Shown: positions 35,614-45,134, counted from the stretch's first letter. The stretch: 50,009 nucleotides of DNA from an uncultured Bacteroides sp. (GCA_900557355.1 USSR01000001.1:1-50009), one strand, 5' to 3'. Notes: a model not told the origin generated them from the sequence alone. A program made the numbers and translations.

Positions 35614-37248
35614 ATGAAAGACACATACTGGCATATACAAATGCATATGCCCGAAGGTAATGCTAAGGGATGGATCATTGATCCAAAAGATATGTTACAA
35701 GAAGACTGTCCTGTTATCGGAACAGGAGAATGGACTGACCCTAATAATCAATGCGAAAACTTTAAGTCAGCAATAAAGATCGGGGATATTGTAATGGTCA
35801 GAAAAGGGAACTTACCGATTGCACTGTGTGAAGTCACTAGCGAAAGCTACAAAGATGATAAGTTAAAAGAAAAGTATGGAAACTCAAATTTTAGGAATGT
35901 AACTGTTTTAGATTATTGGAAAAAAGGTAAGGTGAATTTCAAGTCTCAGGGAACATTGTCCCCTCTTTATAAAAGCTCAAATTCAAATTCATGGAATATA
36001 ATTAATAATTGGTATAAACAAATTCTCAACAAAATGGAAACAACAAAGATCGTTGATATACTAAAACAAAAGAAACAAATCATTCTTCAAGGCGCACCGG
36101 GTACCGGAAAAACCTATATTACGGCTTCGGTAGCTCTTTCGTTGATTGGTGAAACATTTAATCCAAATGATCATAAAGAAATCATGGAGAAATATGATAA
36201 ATTGATCAATGACAAGCGCATATTTTTCACAACCTTTCACCAATCAATGGACTACGAAGATTTTATCGAAGGATTAAAGCCTGTTGTAGATACTGATAAT
36301 ATGATTTATGAAGTGAAAGATGGGATATTTAAAAAAATATGTAAAAGTGCAGAACAAAAAGGCAGTCTCAATGCTCTTGAACAAGCAATAGAAAAATTAA
36401 AAGAGGCATGTTCTGAAGAATCTATTACAGCTAAAACCAAAAGTAACGTAGGATTTTCTGTTACATACAGAGGGGGCATAACTTTTAGAGTGAGGTCGAA
36501 TAATAGTAATGCTAAAGAAGGTAAAGATTTTCCAGCTAATATTGAGTCTATCAAGGATTATTATAGAGGTAAGACAGATAATATCTATAACATATCTTAT
36601 GTAAGAGGCATTTGCGATTATTTAATGGATCAATATGGAGTAAAACCATATAAACCACAAAATAACGATTTGAATTATGTTCTCATTATAGACGAAATCA
36701 ACAGAGGAAATATTTCTAAAATATTTGGAGAACTAATAACGCTATTGGAAGTCGATAAAAGAGCTGGAGGTGAACATCCAATAAAAGTAAGATTGGCCTA
36801 TTCAAATGAGGAAAATTTTAGTGTTCCTTCAAATCTATATATAATTGGAACAATGAATACAACCGACAGGAGTGTCGGACATATTGATTATGCTATTAGA
36901 AGACGTTTTGCATTCTATACCTTAACTGCCAATAAAGATGCAATCACTTCCTATTATAGCACAACCAAAGATATTGAAAGTGGAACAAAAGAAATCGCTT
37001 TATACTTATTTGAAAAGATAGAAGAATTTGTAAACACTAACATATCTCCAGAATTTGACATCAATGATATTATGATTGGTCATAGCTACTTTATGGCTAA
37101 AAATAAGAGTTCCTTAAAGATGAAGCTTGAATATGAGATTATTCCACTGCTCAAAGAGTATGAAAAAGACGGTATTATAGTCCTTAGAGAAGAAGAACGC
37201 AAATCATTAGGAATAGAGTGGGTAAACTTATTTGAGACAACAAAATGA
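35614..37248 (+). CDS. mcrB: McrB-like GTPase with N-terminal EVE-like domain
   Basis: A 544-residue AAA+ protein. Residues 1-130 (YWHIQMHMPEG...IKIGDIVMVRKGNLPIALCEV) resemble an EVE/PUA-type domain used to read modified bases, replacing the DNA-binding domain of E. coli McrB. The AAA core has Walker A GAPGTGKT (160-167), Walker B LIIDEINRG (D360/E361) and the McrB GTP-specificity signature MNTTDRS (N415-D418), plus the arginine-finger region AIRRRF. With McrC it should form a type IV enzyme cutting DNA with modified bases. I chose the ATG at 35614 over an upstream TTG (35593), because it lies past the preceding stop. Confidence 0.88.
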   Translation: MKDTYWHIQMHMPEGNAKGWIIDPKDMLQEDCPVIGTGEWTDPNNQCENFKSAIKIGDIVMVRKGNLPIALCEVTSESYKDDKLKEKYGNSNFRNVTVLDYWKKGKVNFKSQGTLSPLYKSSNSNSWNIINNWYKQILNKMETTKIVDILKQKKQIILQGAPGTGKTYITASVALSLIGETFNPNDHKEIMEKYDKLINDKRIFFTTFHQSMDYEDFIEGLKPVVDTDNMIYEVKDGIFKKICKSAEQKGSLNALEQAIEKLKEACSEESITAKTKSNVGFSVTYRGGITFRVRSNNSNAKEGKDFPANIESIKDYYRGKTDNIYNISYVRGICDYLMDQYGVKPYKPQNNDLNYVLIIDEINRGNISKIFGELITLLEVDKRAGGEHPIKVRLAYSNEENFSVPSNLYIIGTMNTTDRSVGHIDYAIRRRFAFYTLTANKDAITSYYSTTKDIESGTKEIALYLFEKIEEFVNTNISPEFDINDIMIGHSYFMAKNKSSLKMKLEYEIIPLLKEYEKDGIIVLREEERKSLGIEWVNLFETTK

Positions 37249-38540
37249 ACACTCTTCCAGACATAATATCTTTAGTTGAACACAAGGGATTTGACAGTAA
37301 CCATATTGAAGGAATAAAAGAACTCAATATTGATTTCTGTGAAACCAGTTATGAGTGTGCTCCCAAATATTTAGGGATTCACCCCCAAACATTGTGCGCT
37401 AGTTACTATATTGGGGCAGAGTGGCTAACCGATAACCATGCAGTGGTTGTAACTCCCAAAATACCTAATCTTGATTTTATCGAAATGTTTGTTTGTGCAT
37501 TAAAGTTTGAACCATCTGCAAAATATTTTTCTAAATTTTACGACATTAACTTTAATTCTAAACCAATAAAAACCAATGTATTCAATAATCAAATAACGCC
37601 TTTAATAGTAATTCATTTCATTGCCTTGCTTAAAAAAATCACCAAGCGAGGATTGAAGAAAGCATACGTGATGAAAAACGAAAATCTACAATCCAAGATT
37701 AAAGGTAAGATAAATATTTCTCAACACATTAAACAAAACGTAATTCCACGAAGAGAGGATCGTGTATATTGTCAATATCAAGAATATACAGTAGACAATT
37801 TGGAAAATAGAATCCTAAAAAAGGCTTTAATTTATGCTGAATCGTATATAAACAGCCTCTCTACTCACAAATCATTCGTAACCCTTAGATCAACAATAAA
37901 CAATATCAAAACCTATTTTACAGAAATTTCCGAAGATGTTGAATTGTATGAACTGAAATCCATAGTCAATAACAAAATTTACAAAGAGTACTCGGAAGGG
38001 ATACGTATTGCAAAAATGATATTGCGTAAGTTCAACTACTCAATATCAGAAACTAAAATCAGTACAGATTTCATCCCTGCCTTTTGGATTGATATGTCAC
38101 GACTGTATGAGGTATATATATATTCCAAACTTCATGAACGATATGGAGATGCCATAAAATTTCAAGTAGCAGGATATTGGAGAACTGCTGTAGATTTTGT
38201 AGATACAAATAAAAAAATCGTTATCGACACAAAGTATAAACCACAATACGATGGAAGTAATGGGGGAATTGTTGAAGATATTAGACAGATCTCCGCATAT
38301 GCTAGAGATAGTAAAATTCTTAAAGCTATGGGATGCAATGGAAATAATGTTGTGGATTGCCTTATTATATATCCAGAAAAAATGATCGACAATGAACATA
38401 AAAATGAAGATGATTTTACTTTTGACGATTGTGCTCAATTGGAGTCGTTAGATGGTATTGATCATCTACTTTATAAAGCTACTCCAATAAAAGGATACGA
38501 AAGATTTTATAAGCTTAGTTTTACGATGCCATATTTGTAA
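37245..38540 (+). CDS. mcrC: McrC-like nuclease subunit
   Basis: A 431-residue partner of McrB; its ATG overlaps the mcrB stop by 4 bases. The C-terminal half carries a PD-(D/E)xK nuclease core: AVDFVD (D317), then IVIDTKYK (D328-T-K330). The middle part (GKINISQHIKQN, NRILKKALIYAESY) follows the usual McrC helical domain, which stimulates McrB GTP hydrolysis. All expected catalytic residues are present. It is the last gene of the tightly packed series that starts at hsdR; a 227-bp gap follows. Confidence 0.9.
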   Translation: MNTLPDIISLVEHKGFDSNHIEGIKELNIDFCETSYECAPKYLGIHPQTLCASYYIGAEWLTDNHAVVVTPKIPNLDFIEMFVCALKFEPSAKYFSKFYDINFNSKPIKTNVFNNQITPLIVIHFIALLKKITKRGLKKAYVMKNENLQSKIKGKINISQHIKQNVIPRREDRVYCQYQEYTVDNLENRILKKALIYAESYINSLSTHKSFVTLRSTINNIKTYFTEISEDVELYELKSIVNNKIYKEYSEGIRIAKMILRKFNYSISETKISTDFIPAFWIDMSRLYEVYIYSKLHERYGDAIKFQVAGYWRTAVDFVDTNKKIVIDTKYKPQYDGSNGGIVEDIRQISAYARDSKILKAMGCNGNNVVDCLIIYPEKMIDNEHKNEDDFTFDDCAQLESLDGIDHLLYKATPIKGYERFYKLSFTMPYL

Positions 38541-38732
38541 ATTATTACAATATCATTGTTATTGAAATATCAACTAAAGCTCATAAAGGGCAAGTTGGGC
38601 AAGGTGAGCAACGTATAAATTAGTCATCCACTATAAGTGTTCCCTTCTATATTGACCGCCAGTTCGTCAAATATGGAGAAAAAATAGTGAAGGAGAATTC
38701 GGATAAATAAATAGCAATATCAAAAAATTTCT

Positions 38733-38740
38733 TACCTTTA
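38733..38740 (+). promoter_or_regulatory. Possible promoter -7 box before the DUF5655/DUF262 module
   Basis: TACCTTTA is a 7-of-8 match to TAnnTTTG, 28 bases before the next start codon, in the only sizeable gap within the defence genes (38541-38767). No clear -33 element. It suggests that the last three genes form a separate transcript. Confidence 0.35.
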
Positions 38741-38767
38741 CAGCAATAAACAATTCAAAATAAAATT

Positions 38768-39679
38768 ATGGCACTTTACAAATATAATACTTCAGGCGTC
38801 TTTTCTGAAATAAAGGAAAAGCCTTTTAAATTGGAAAGAGATATTCAACGCATGTTTGAAACCAATATGTCCGAAATCATGGGACTTGAAATGATAAAGT
38901 CCGAATTTACGATCAAAGACCGCCGTATTGATACGCTTGCCTTTGATCCTCAATCGAAGGCTTTTGTTATCATTGAATATAAGAGGGAAAGAAACTCCAG
39001 TGTCATAGATCAAGGGTTTACTTACCTAAGCCTAATGCTGCAAAACCAGGCTGATTTTATTCTGGAATATAATGAAACACAAGCTAGGAACTTGAAACGG
39101 AATGATGTGGACTGGTCGCAGACAAAAGTCGTTTTTGTTTCACAAGGATTCACGCCTAACCAACGAGAGGCTGTCAATTTCAAAGATTTATCCATTGAGT
39201 TATGGGAAGTGAAGCGCTATGAGAATGATAGTGTTTCCATCACTCCTATTCGCAAAAGTCACGCATCGGCAAGCATTAAAACAGTGATGCAAAATAGTCC
39301 GGAATTTAAAGAAGTGACAGAGAAAATTAAAGAATATTCCGAGGAAAATTTGTTAAAAGGAAAATCTGACGATGTAGTAGAATTATACGAGAGTTATAAG
39401 AATGCAATTCTTAATTTGAATACAGAAATTGAAGTTAAACCACAAAAATGGTATGTTTCATTCAAAAAGGCCAACAGCCATATTTGTGCACTTGAAATCC
39501 AGAAAAATGGAATAAAGCTTACTATAAATGTAGCCAAAGGACATTTAGAAGATAGCAAGCAATTAACAAGGGATATTTCAACTGTCGGACATTTTGGCAA
39601 TGGAGATTATGAACTCAAAATCTCGGATACTAAATATTTAGAATATATCATGAGCCTTGTGAAGCAAGCGATTAAATAA
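38768..39679 (+). CDS. PD-(D/E)xK-like protein with C-terminal DUF5655 domain
   Basis: A 303-residue protein. The first 150 residues look like a restriction-type nuclease fold of the DUF91/NucS-like kind: R52-R53-I-D55 (TLAFD), then FVIIEYK with E70 and K72, giving D-X14-E-X-K, followed by a helix (GFTYLSLMLQNQADFIL). The C-terminal part (KWYVSFKKANSHICALEIQKNGIKLTIN...TVGHFGNGDYELKISD) matches the DUF5655 domain. The nuclease residues suggest catalytic activity on DNA, but proteins of this type are also annotated simply as hypothetical, and a role is not known. It precedes two DUF262 proteins, its stop lying 2 bp from the first of them. Confidence 0.72.
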   Translation: MALYKYNTSGVFSEIKEKPFKLERDIQRMFETNMSEIMGLEMIKSEFTIKDRRIDTLAFDPQSKAFVIIEYKRERNSSVIDQGFTYLSLMLQNQADFILEYNETQARNLKRNDVDWSQTKVVFVSQGFTPNQREAVNFKDLSIELWEVKRYENDSVSITPIRKSHASASIKTVMQNSPEFKEVTEKIKEYSEENLLKGKSDDVVELYESYKNAILNLNTEIEVKPQKWYVSFKKANSHICALEIQKNGIKLTINVAKGHLEDSKQLTRDISTVGHFGNGDYELKISDTKYLEYIMSLVKQAIK

Positions 39680-39681
39680 AT

Positions 39682-41445
39682 ATGGCTAATTATTGTAACA
39701 TAGACCAATACTTATATAATTATCTGAAAGGTTTTTGGGTAGATAAAAAACTCCATGGAGTATTCCCTTCAAGAACCTGGCAGTATAACAGATATATCCA
39801 AATCTCAACTCCAGTAAATGACTCTTCTATTCACTATGAATATCGTATAGATAATGAATGGAATGGGTTAGTTGAACTTCATATAGAAGGACGCTATACT
39901 CAAACCGACTATATGCGTTTTTTACGTTATTTACAGAAGCAGACAGAGAGCAATCCTGATTTATCATGGCATCAATGGGGAAAATGTAAAGGACGATGCT
40001 GTATTGAAATTACAATCAATAATTGGGAGGACATAAAGAATGCATTCCAGAAGCTGATAATGTTTTTCGATCCGTTGCTGACGGATTGTATTGATAAATT
40101 CAATCTTCACAGAAAGAATGAGATTTCCAGCCCATACACACGGGAATTAGAGTTTAAAGAACTTACCAATTCTCAAGAAAAGGTCGTTTTGGAAACCAAA
40201 AATTTGCAAGATTTATTTTCTTCCAATTTGGTTATTCCCGATTATCAGCGAACCTATTGCTGGGAAGATAAAAATGTTACAGACCTTTGGGACAATTTGC
40301 TTGAAATGCCCCACAACAGTGACTATCATTTAGGATCTATCATCTTACAAAGAAGAACTGTGAATGATTGCACTCTTTACAACATAATTGATGGACAACA
40401 ACGCCTTGTCACTTTAACGCTTATTATGCGCGAGTTAGGATATACGGGGCAGATGCCTTTGCTTAAACAAAAATTCATATCAAAAGACGCACGTCTCCAT
40501 GTGGCCAATAACAAAGCACTGATTAGAACTCTCAATCAGAGAAATACAGACACAACTATGTTGGAACGTCTGTCCCATCACCTGATTTTCTCTGTACTAA
40601 TTCTTAATGATAGCAATCTCGATCTGGCATATACATTCTTCTCAAATCAGAATTCAAAGGGTGTATCGCTTTCAGACTATGATTTGTTAAAAGCGCACCA
40701 TCTACGCTATCTAAACATTGAGGATCAGGCAGAACATCTTGCTATGCGGTGGAATGATCTCTCATTAGAATGTGACAACAATGGAGATTCATATCTTACC
40801 CATACTTTGGGAGTACATCTCTTCAGATTAAGAAAATGGATGCGGAAGCATAATGTGGAGGAATTTCAGCCACGCAAGGTAAAGGAAGAGTTTTCGGCTG
40901 CCCGTATTATGTCCAGTATTCCTGCTTTTGGAGAAAAATTCTATTTCTATGAGAAAATCCAAGGTGGTTCGCATTTCTTTGCATACACTTCTATTTTTGT
41001 AGATAAATACAAGGAGTTTATCCGTACCAGGCAAATACAGCTACTAAGGAATCACCTTCAATGGGAGTCCCATTGGAAATATGCCGATATTATAGAAAGC
41101 CTCATGTTCGGTTATTTTATAAAATTCGGGCATCAATATTTATCTGAAGCGTTGTTCTGTATTGCCGGAATCATGGCGCAGCATAGATATAGTGCCACGC
41201 GTGCCATCTTTTATAAGATTCGTGAATTCGCAAAAGATTCAGAAATTATAATGATGATAGATCAGGCATCTTCGCCCACATTCTTTTTTGCCGAAGCCAT
41301 TCCTTATATCAGGATTAGTGGATTGGAGCAAGAAGGTGACATCAAAGAGCGATTCTATAGATGTTTAAGACGTATCTTCTGTGAGCTGAATGATTTTTCG
41401 GATAAAACAATAATCGAAAAGAGAAACAATGAATATGGAGAATAA
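39682..41445 (+). CDS. DUF262 protein lacking the HNH domain
   Basis: A 587-residue protein. The N-terminal about 150 residues form a separate domain (FWVDKKLHGVFP..., WHQWGKCKGRCCIEITINNWEDIKNAF) that recalls DUF4268 but is not assigned with confidence. The DUF262 domain follows: IPDYQRTYCWE (Y188), then IIDGQQRLVTL (D237-GQQR), the ParB/sulfiredoxin-like nucleotide-binding motif of GmrS-type proteins. The C-terminal half is helical and has no H-x-x-P HNH signature, so this protein probably hydrolyses nucleotide or senses DNA without cutting it. The stop overlaps the next gene by 17 bases. Confidence 0.75.
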   Translation: MANYCNIDQYLYNYLKGFWVDKKLHGVFPSRTWQYNRYIQISTPVNDSSIHYEYRIDNEWNGLVELHIEGRYTQTDYMRFLRYLQKQTESNPDLSWHQWGKCKGRCCIEITINNWEDIKNAFQKLIMFFDPLLTDCIDKFNLHRKNEISSPYTRELEFKELTNSQEKVVLETKNLQDLFSSNLVIPDYQRTYCWEDKNVTDLWDNLLEMPHNSDYHLGSIILQRRTVNDCTLYNIIDGQQRLVTLTLIMRELGYTGQMPLLKQKFISKDARLHVANNKALIRTLNQRNTDTTMLERLSHHLIFSVLILNDSNLDLAYTFFSNQNSKGVSLSDYDLLKAHHLRYLNIEDQAEHLAMRWNDLSLECDNNGDSYLTHTLGVHLFRLRKWMRKHNVEEFQPRKVKEEFSAARIMSSIPAFGEKFYFYEKIQGGSHFFAYTSIFVDKYKEFIRTRQIQLLRNHLQWESHWKYADIIESLMFGYFIKFGHQYLSEALFCIAGIMAQHRYSATRAIFYKIREFAKDSEIIMMIDQASSPTFFFAEAIPYIRISGLEQEGDIKERFYRCLRRIFCELNDFSDKTIIEKRNNEYGE

Positions 41446-43204
41446 ATATACGCCGGAACTTATTGCAACAAGCCAGTTTAAGTTTTCTATTCCGCTTTAC
41501 CAGCGTTTATTTGCATGGAAAAGGAAAGAGGTTACCAAACTTCTTTTTGATCTAAAAGAGCATTTTGCAAAGATGCCTGCCGATGAGCCATATTATCTCG
41601 GTATGCTTACTTGTATTGATATGAAAAATCATTATGACTTAATTGACGGTCAGCAACGATTTACTGTCATAACTCTTTTTGCCATCATTTTTAAGGAATA
41701 TGATGATAAATGGTCCGGTTTCTTGATGGATGGTAATCGCCTTAATTTCATAGCGAGAAGCGATGATAAGGCATATATAAAGAGCAAGATCAAAGGCTAT
41801 CCGACTAAAGCATATGTCAATAAGAATATGGAAGAGGGACTCGCCGCTATAACTGGTTTCTTAGAATCCAATTTTAATACTCAGGAGAAACGGATTGAGT
41901 TTGTGCAACAGGTTTTCACACGATTGACATTTTTCTTTTCTTACTTGCCATCAAGCTATCTTGCAGATACCACTTCGCTGAATAAATATTTTGAAGCGAT
42001 GAATGCACAAGGAAAAGGACTAGAACAGCATGAGATTCTCAAAGTGCAACTGATGCGGGGAGAAAAGGAACAGGATTACTTGACGCATATTTGGAATCTG
42101 ACCTCCATGATGGATCATCCTATCATTGCGAAGGAAGAAAACCAGGACGAGGCTTGTTACCGACAATTTTATGAAGAAGCTATAAGTCTTTGTCGTAAGA
42201 AACTATTTCATGAAGTTTTAGAAAAGTGCAGATATACGTCTCTCGATGACGAGGAGGAGTATTCTATAGATGTGATTCAACCTGAAAAAATAGAGTTTAA
42301 ACAGAATAGCTATGAAGATGGCGAAAACAGTATTATATCATTTCCGGAGTTTCTTCTTTTGGTGCTTGATGTGTGTACTGGCGGCGAGCAACCAGCCAGT
42401 CATTATCAACCGGATAAACTGATAGAGAAGTTTGATGCTCTGAAAACGCATTTCACTGCAGGGGAATTTTACGAGAAAATGCTTTATTACCGGCTACTGC
42501 TTGATTATTATACGATTAGAAGAGATATCAAGGATGGGCAGGGTAATTACAGTTTAATTCTGAAAGGTCCAAAGGATGATAATGATAAATTAAAGCAATA
42601 CCAATCGATGCTTTACGTTTCAACGGAGGCTTTCTACAATTGGCTTAAACCTTATTTGAGAAAATTAGAGCAAGACGAACTCCAGTCCTGTGCAGAGATG
42701 CTCGCATTCCTTAAAAAAGAAGATAATGAACGTCACGGCGTATTACCTGCCAGAAAAGATCTTTCATATAAAGCATCCGGTAACATTAGGTACTGGTTTT
42801 GGCGTTTAGACTATTACCTTTGGGAACAACGCAGCACTTTCTTCAATGAAGAAGAACAGAAGATTGTAGAGCACTATGTGTTTCGGAGAAATCGTTCTAT
42901 TGAACATCTGCATCCTCAAGACGAATCACACAATGAAGAATGGGAGGAAGAAGCTGTACATTCATTTGGCAATCTTGCCATGATTTCTCAAAGTTTCAAT
43001 TCACAACAAAGTAATGACCATATACAAATAAAGTTTGCCCGAATCCATGAGCAAATCAGCAACAAATCACTGCAAAGCATTAAGATGTTTTTAATGTGTA
43101 AACTCGCTGACTTTAACTATCAAAATTGGACAATGAAATTGGCTAAAGAACACGAAAATGAAATGATTGAATTTTTAGAACGGTCTTTCTATATATCAGA
43201 TTGA
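41429..43204 (+). CDS. DUF262-DUF1524 (GmrSD-like) protein
   Basis: A 591-residue protein with an N-terminal DUF262 domain (IPLYQRLFAWKRKEV, then LIDGQQRFTVIT with D73-GQQR) and a C-terminal DUF1524 HNH-type nuclease domain (RSIEHLHPQ, E492/H493/H495, then SFGNLAMISQSFNSQQSN). GmrSD-family enzymes are type IV restriction enzymes acting on glucosylated hydroxymethylcytosine DNA; the DUF262/DUF1524 pair is also the core of SspE. The ATG at 41429 lies within the preceding gene; ATG at 41435 (MENKYT) is an alternative. The short distance to the first DUF262 gene suggests that the two form a complex. Confidence 0.85.
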   Translation: MNMENKYTPELIATSQFKFSIPLYQRLFAWKRKEVTKLLFDLKEHFAKMPADEPYYLGMLTCIDMKNHYDLIDGQQRFTVITLFAIIFKEYDDKWSGFLMDGNRLNFIARSDDKAYIKSKIKGYPTKAYVNKNMEEGLAAITGFLESNFNTQEKRIEFVQQVFTRLTFFFSYLPSSYLADTTSLNKYFEAMNAQGKGLEQHEILKVQLMRGEKEQDYLTHIWNLTSMMDHPIIAKEENQDEACYRQFYEEAISLCRKKLFHEVLEKCRYTSLDDEEEYSIDVIQPEKIEFKQNSYEDGENSIISFPEFLLLVLDVCTGGEQPASHYQPDKLIEKFDALKTHFTAGEFYEKMLYYRLLLDYYTIRRDIKDGQGNYSLILKGPKDDNDKLKQYQSMLYVSTEAFYNWLKPYLRKLEQDELQSCAEMLAFLKKEDNERHGVLPARKDLSYKASGNIRYWFWRLDYYLWEQRSTFFNEEEQKIVEHYVFRRNRSIEHLHPQDESHNEEWEEEAVHSFGNLAMISQSFNSQQSNDHIQIKFARIHEQISNKSLQSIKMFLMCKLADFNYQNWTMKLAKEHENEMIEFLERSFYISD

Positions 43205-43312
43205 ATCGTATATTGTTATATAACACATTATTTTAGTCTAAGTTCAAATACTTGATAGGTTTCCTTTAATTAGCAAAGCTATATGTTCTTCTCTATCTAA
43301 TATTTACAATGA

Positions 43313-43370
43313 ATATAGTACATATTTTAGTTTATATCATTTAAACTGAAAATATGTACTATATATTCTT
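43313..43370 (+). terminator. Long-stem terminator at the end of the defence island
   Basis: ATATAGTACATATTTT (43313-43328) pairs perfectly with 43349-43364, extended inward by GTTTA/TAAAC after a one-base bulge, and is followed by ATTCTTTT on the plus strand. It lies between convergent genes and may stop both, though only the plus side has a clear T-tract. Confidence 0.65.
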
Positions 43371-45134
43371 TTACCCTATAATACTTTTAATGTAATCCGT
43401 AGGACATACATGATAGAAGTCTTTGAACTTCTTTCCAAAATATTTAGCATCACAATATCCCAGCATTCCTGCAATTTCCGAAACAGTGTACTGTTGGGAG
43501 GCTAGCAGTTTAAGCGCCCTGTCCATTTTGAACGAATAGATATAATTTTCCGGAGGATTCCCGGTTATCTCTCGTATCCTGCTATAAAAAGCAGTACGGC
43601 TCATTCCTATATCGATACTTAATTTATCTATTGTATATTTATCAGTAGAGAGGTTCTTTTCCAGGATTTTATTGACTTTATCCATAAATATCTGATCCGT
43701 ATTTTCTGTTTCCATTTCTTCTTTGGTGGGGACCATTGGAAAAACAGCATCCGACAAAAACAATTTGACCCGTTCACGCAAGACCATGCGGTTTTCTACA
43801 AGCATACGTATGTTTGCCCTTAGCCTGCAAATGCTTTCTGTTCGTAATTCCAGACGATCCGCCCCACTTCCTAAATGAGACAAATAACTTTCGTTATCAA
43901 AGGCCCTTATCAAAAGAACGACCGGTATATACCCTATCATTTTATCTGTTTTGATCCGAAAACTAAGTGCATCTCCATTTGTTCCGTTTACATTATCGTC
44001 AATAATTATAGCATCAGGATTTTGGCGGACTACTGTATCCTTCAGCAAATCAGGATCCTCCAAAACTGAAATCTGAAAATACCGCGATAAAGCTTTCCTT
44101 AAATAATTCCTGAATGCCCCGTCCGCCATTACCAATAAGATATGGGATGTATCTTTTGTTTTAGTATTCGGGATACCATCTTTATCACTTTCAGAAGATT
44201 TTTTAGCCTTATTCTTCGTATTTGTTGAAGAATGTTTGATAGCCGAACATTCCTGATTCCGGCAATGACAATCTGTTGGAATGACAATTTGGAAAGCAAA
44301 TGATTTGCCATGTCTATATCCGTTTATTTTTCCACCATGCAGGCGAATGATTTTTCTTACAGTCCACAAATCACTATACCCATATATGGGAAATATGACC
44401 GGAATAAAAGGAAACATTTTCCCTACTCTTTTGTCTGCTATCTCACAATTAGTAATCTGCAACTGCCAGGAATCTATTGTATGTGTTATATTGATTGATA
44501 TGCAACAGCCTAAATCGGAAGCCAAAATTAGTTTGCTTATAAGATGTTGAAGCGCTGCCGTCATTATGTCCTCATTGATCCTGCAACTGACGCAATCCGA
44601 ACATTCGCTGACAGTCAGTTGTATACGGCGCGAATCAGCATAGGGACGACATTGATTAACAATAGAAGTAATATAAGAAGAGAGTTCCAAATTTACTGTT
44701 GATGTCTTAGGAAGTATTTTTTTGTTTACCTTATTGAGCCTTACAATATTCTGATTACAATATATAATGCATTCGGTATATCCCAATGCCTCTTCTACCT
44801 GTTGGGAAAGCGATTCGGGAAGATTACCGGTTTTAAGTTCTTCCAATTGATTTCGTAATAGTATCAACGGGGTATGCGTAGTATGGAGCATGTTCATAGC
44901 TATCTTAAGTTTTTCATGTGACAACAACTGGACATTATACTCTACCGTAAGATACGCAAACAAAACAAGAAATAGCCCAATGCCGAAACTCTCTACGGGA
45001 ACTGCATAACCAAGCAATGATAAATCAGGCAAAATTACGCCAATAGCTTGTTTACTGTTTACTAAATTGGCTCCACTATCTATAGAAAGTAAAGCGCGAA
45101 AGTTTAATAATAAACTCAGGTAACAATCATTCAT
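43371..45134 (-). CDS. HTCS-like orphan regulator, degenerate kinase + receiver + AraC domain
   Basis: A 587-residue protein with one membrane helix (about 49-62), a histidine-kinase-like region, a receiver-like domain (331-440) and an AraC-type DNA-binding domain (about 480-587: MSRTAFYSRIREITGNPPENYI, YTVSEIAGMLGYCDAKYFGKKFKDF). It corresponds to the cytoplasmic half of Bacteroides hybrid two-component systems but lacks the large periplasmic propeller sensor. The kinase is impaired: H84 sits in LHTTHTPL rather than SHELRTPL, and the ATP-lid D-x-G-x-G motif is absent. The receiver keeps an aspartate (D379) but has lost the acidic pair and the conserved Lys. It may be a DNA-binding regulator working without phosphorylation. 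The gene starts at the first Met of the reading frame; no upstream sensor fragment was seen. Confidence 0.75.
   Translation of the reverse strand: MNDCYLSLLLNFRALLSIDSGANLVNSKQAIGVILPDLSLLGYAVPVESFGIGLFLVLFAYLTVEYNVQLLSHEKLKIAMNMLHTTHTPLILLRNQLEELKTGNLPESLSQQVEEALGYTECIIYCNQNIVRLNKVNKKILPKTSTVNLELSSYITSIVNQCRPYADSRRIQLTVSECSDCVSCRINEDIMTAALQHLISKLILASDLGCCISINITHTIDSWQLQITNCEIADKRVGKMFPFIPVIFPIYGYSDLWTVRKIIRLHGGKINGYRHGKSFAFQIVIPTDCHCRNQECSAIKHSSTNTKNKAKKSSESDKDGIPNTKTKDTSHILLVMADGAFRNYLRKALSRYFQISVLEDPDLLKDTVVRQNPDAIIIDDNVNGTNGDALSFRIKTDKMIGYIPVVLLIRAFDNESYLSHLGSGADRLELRTESICRLRANIRMLVENRMVLRERVKLFLSDAVFPMVPTKEEMETENTDQIFMDKVNKILEKNLSTDKYTIDKLSIDIGMSRTAFYSRIREITGNPPENYIYSFKMDRALKLLASQQYTVSEIAGMLGYCDAKYFGKKFKDFYHVCPTDYIKSIIG

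Noticed and set aside
43313..43364. The 16-bp inverted repeat as the end of an insertion sequence
   Set aside because: The arms are 20 bases apart and followed by a T-tract, so a terminator between convergent genes explains it; no transposase is present.
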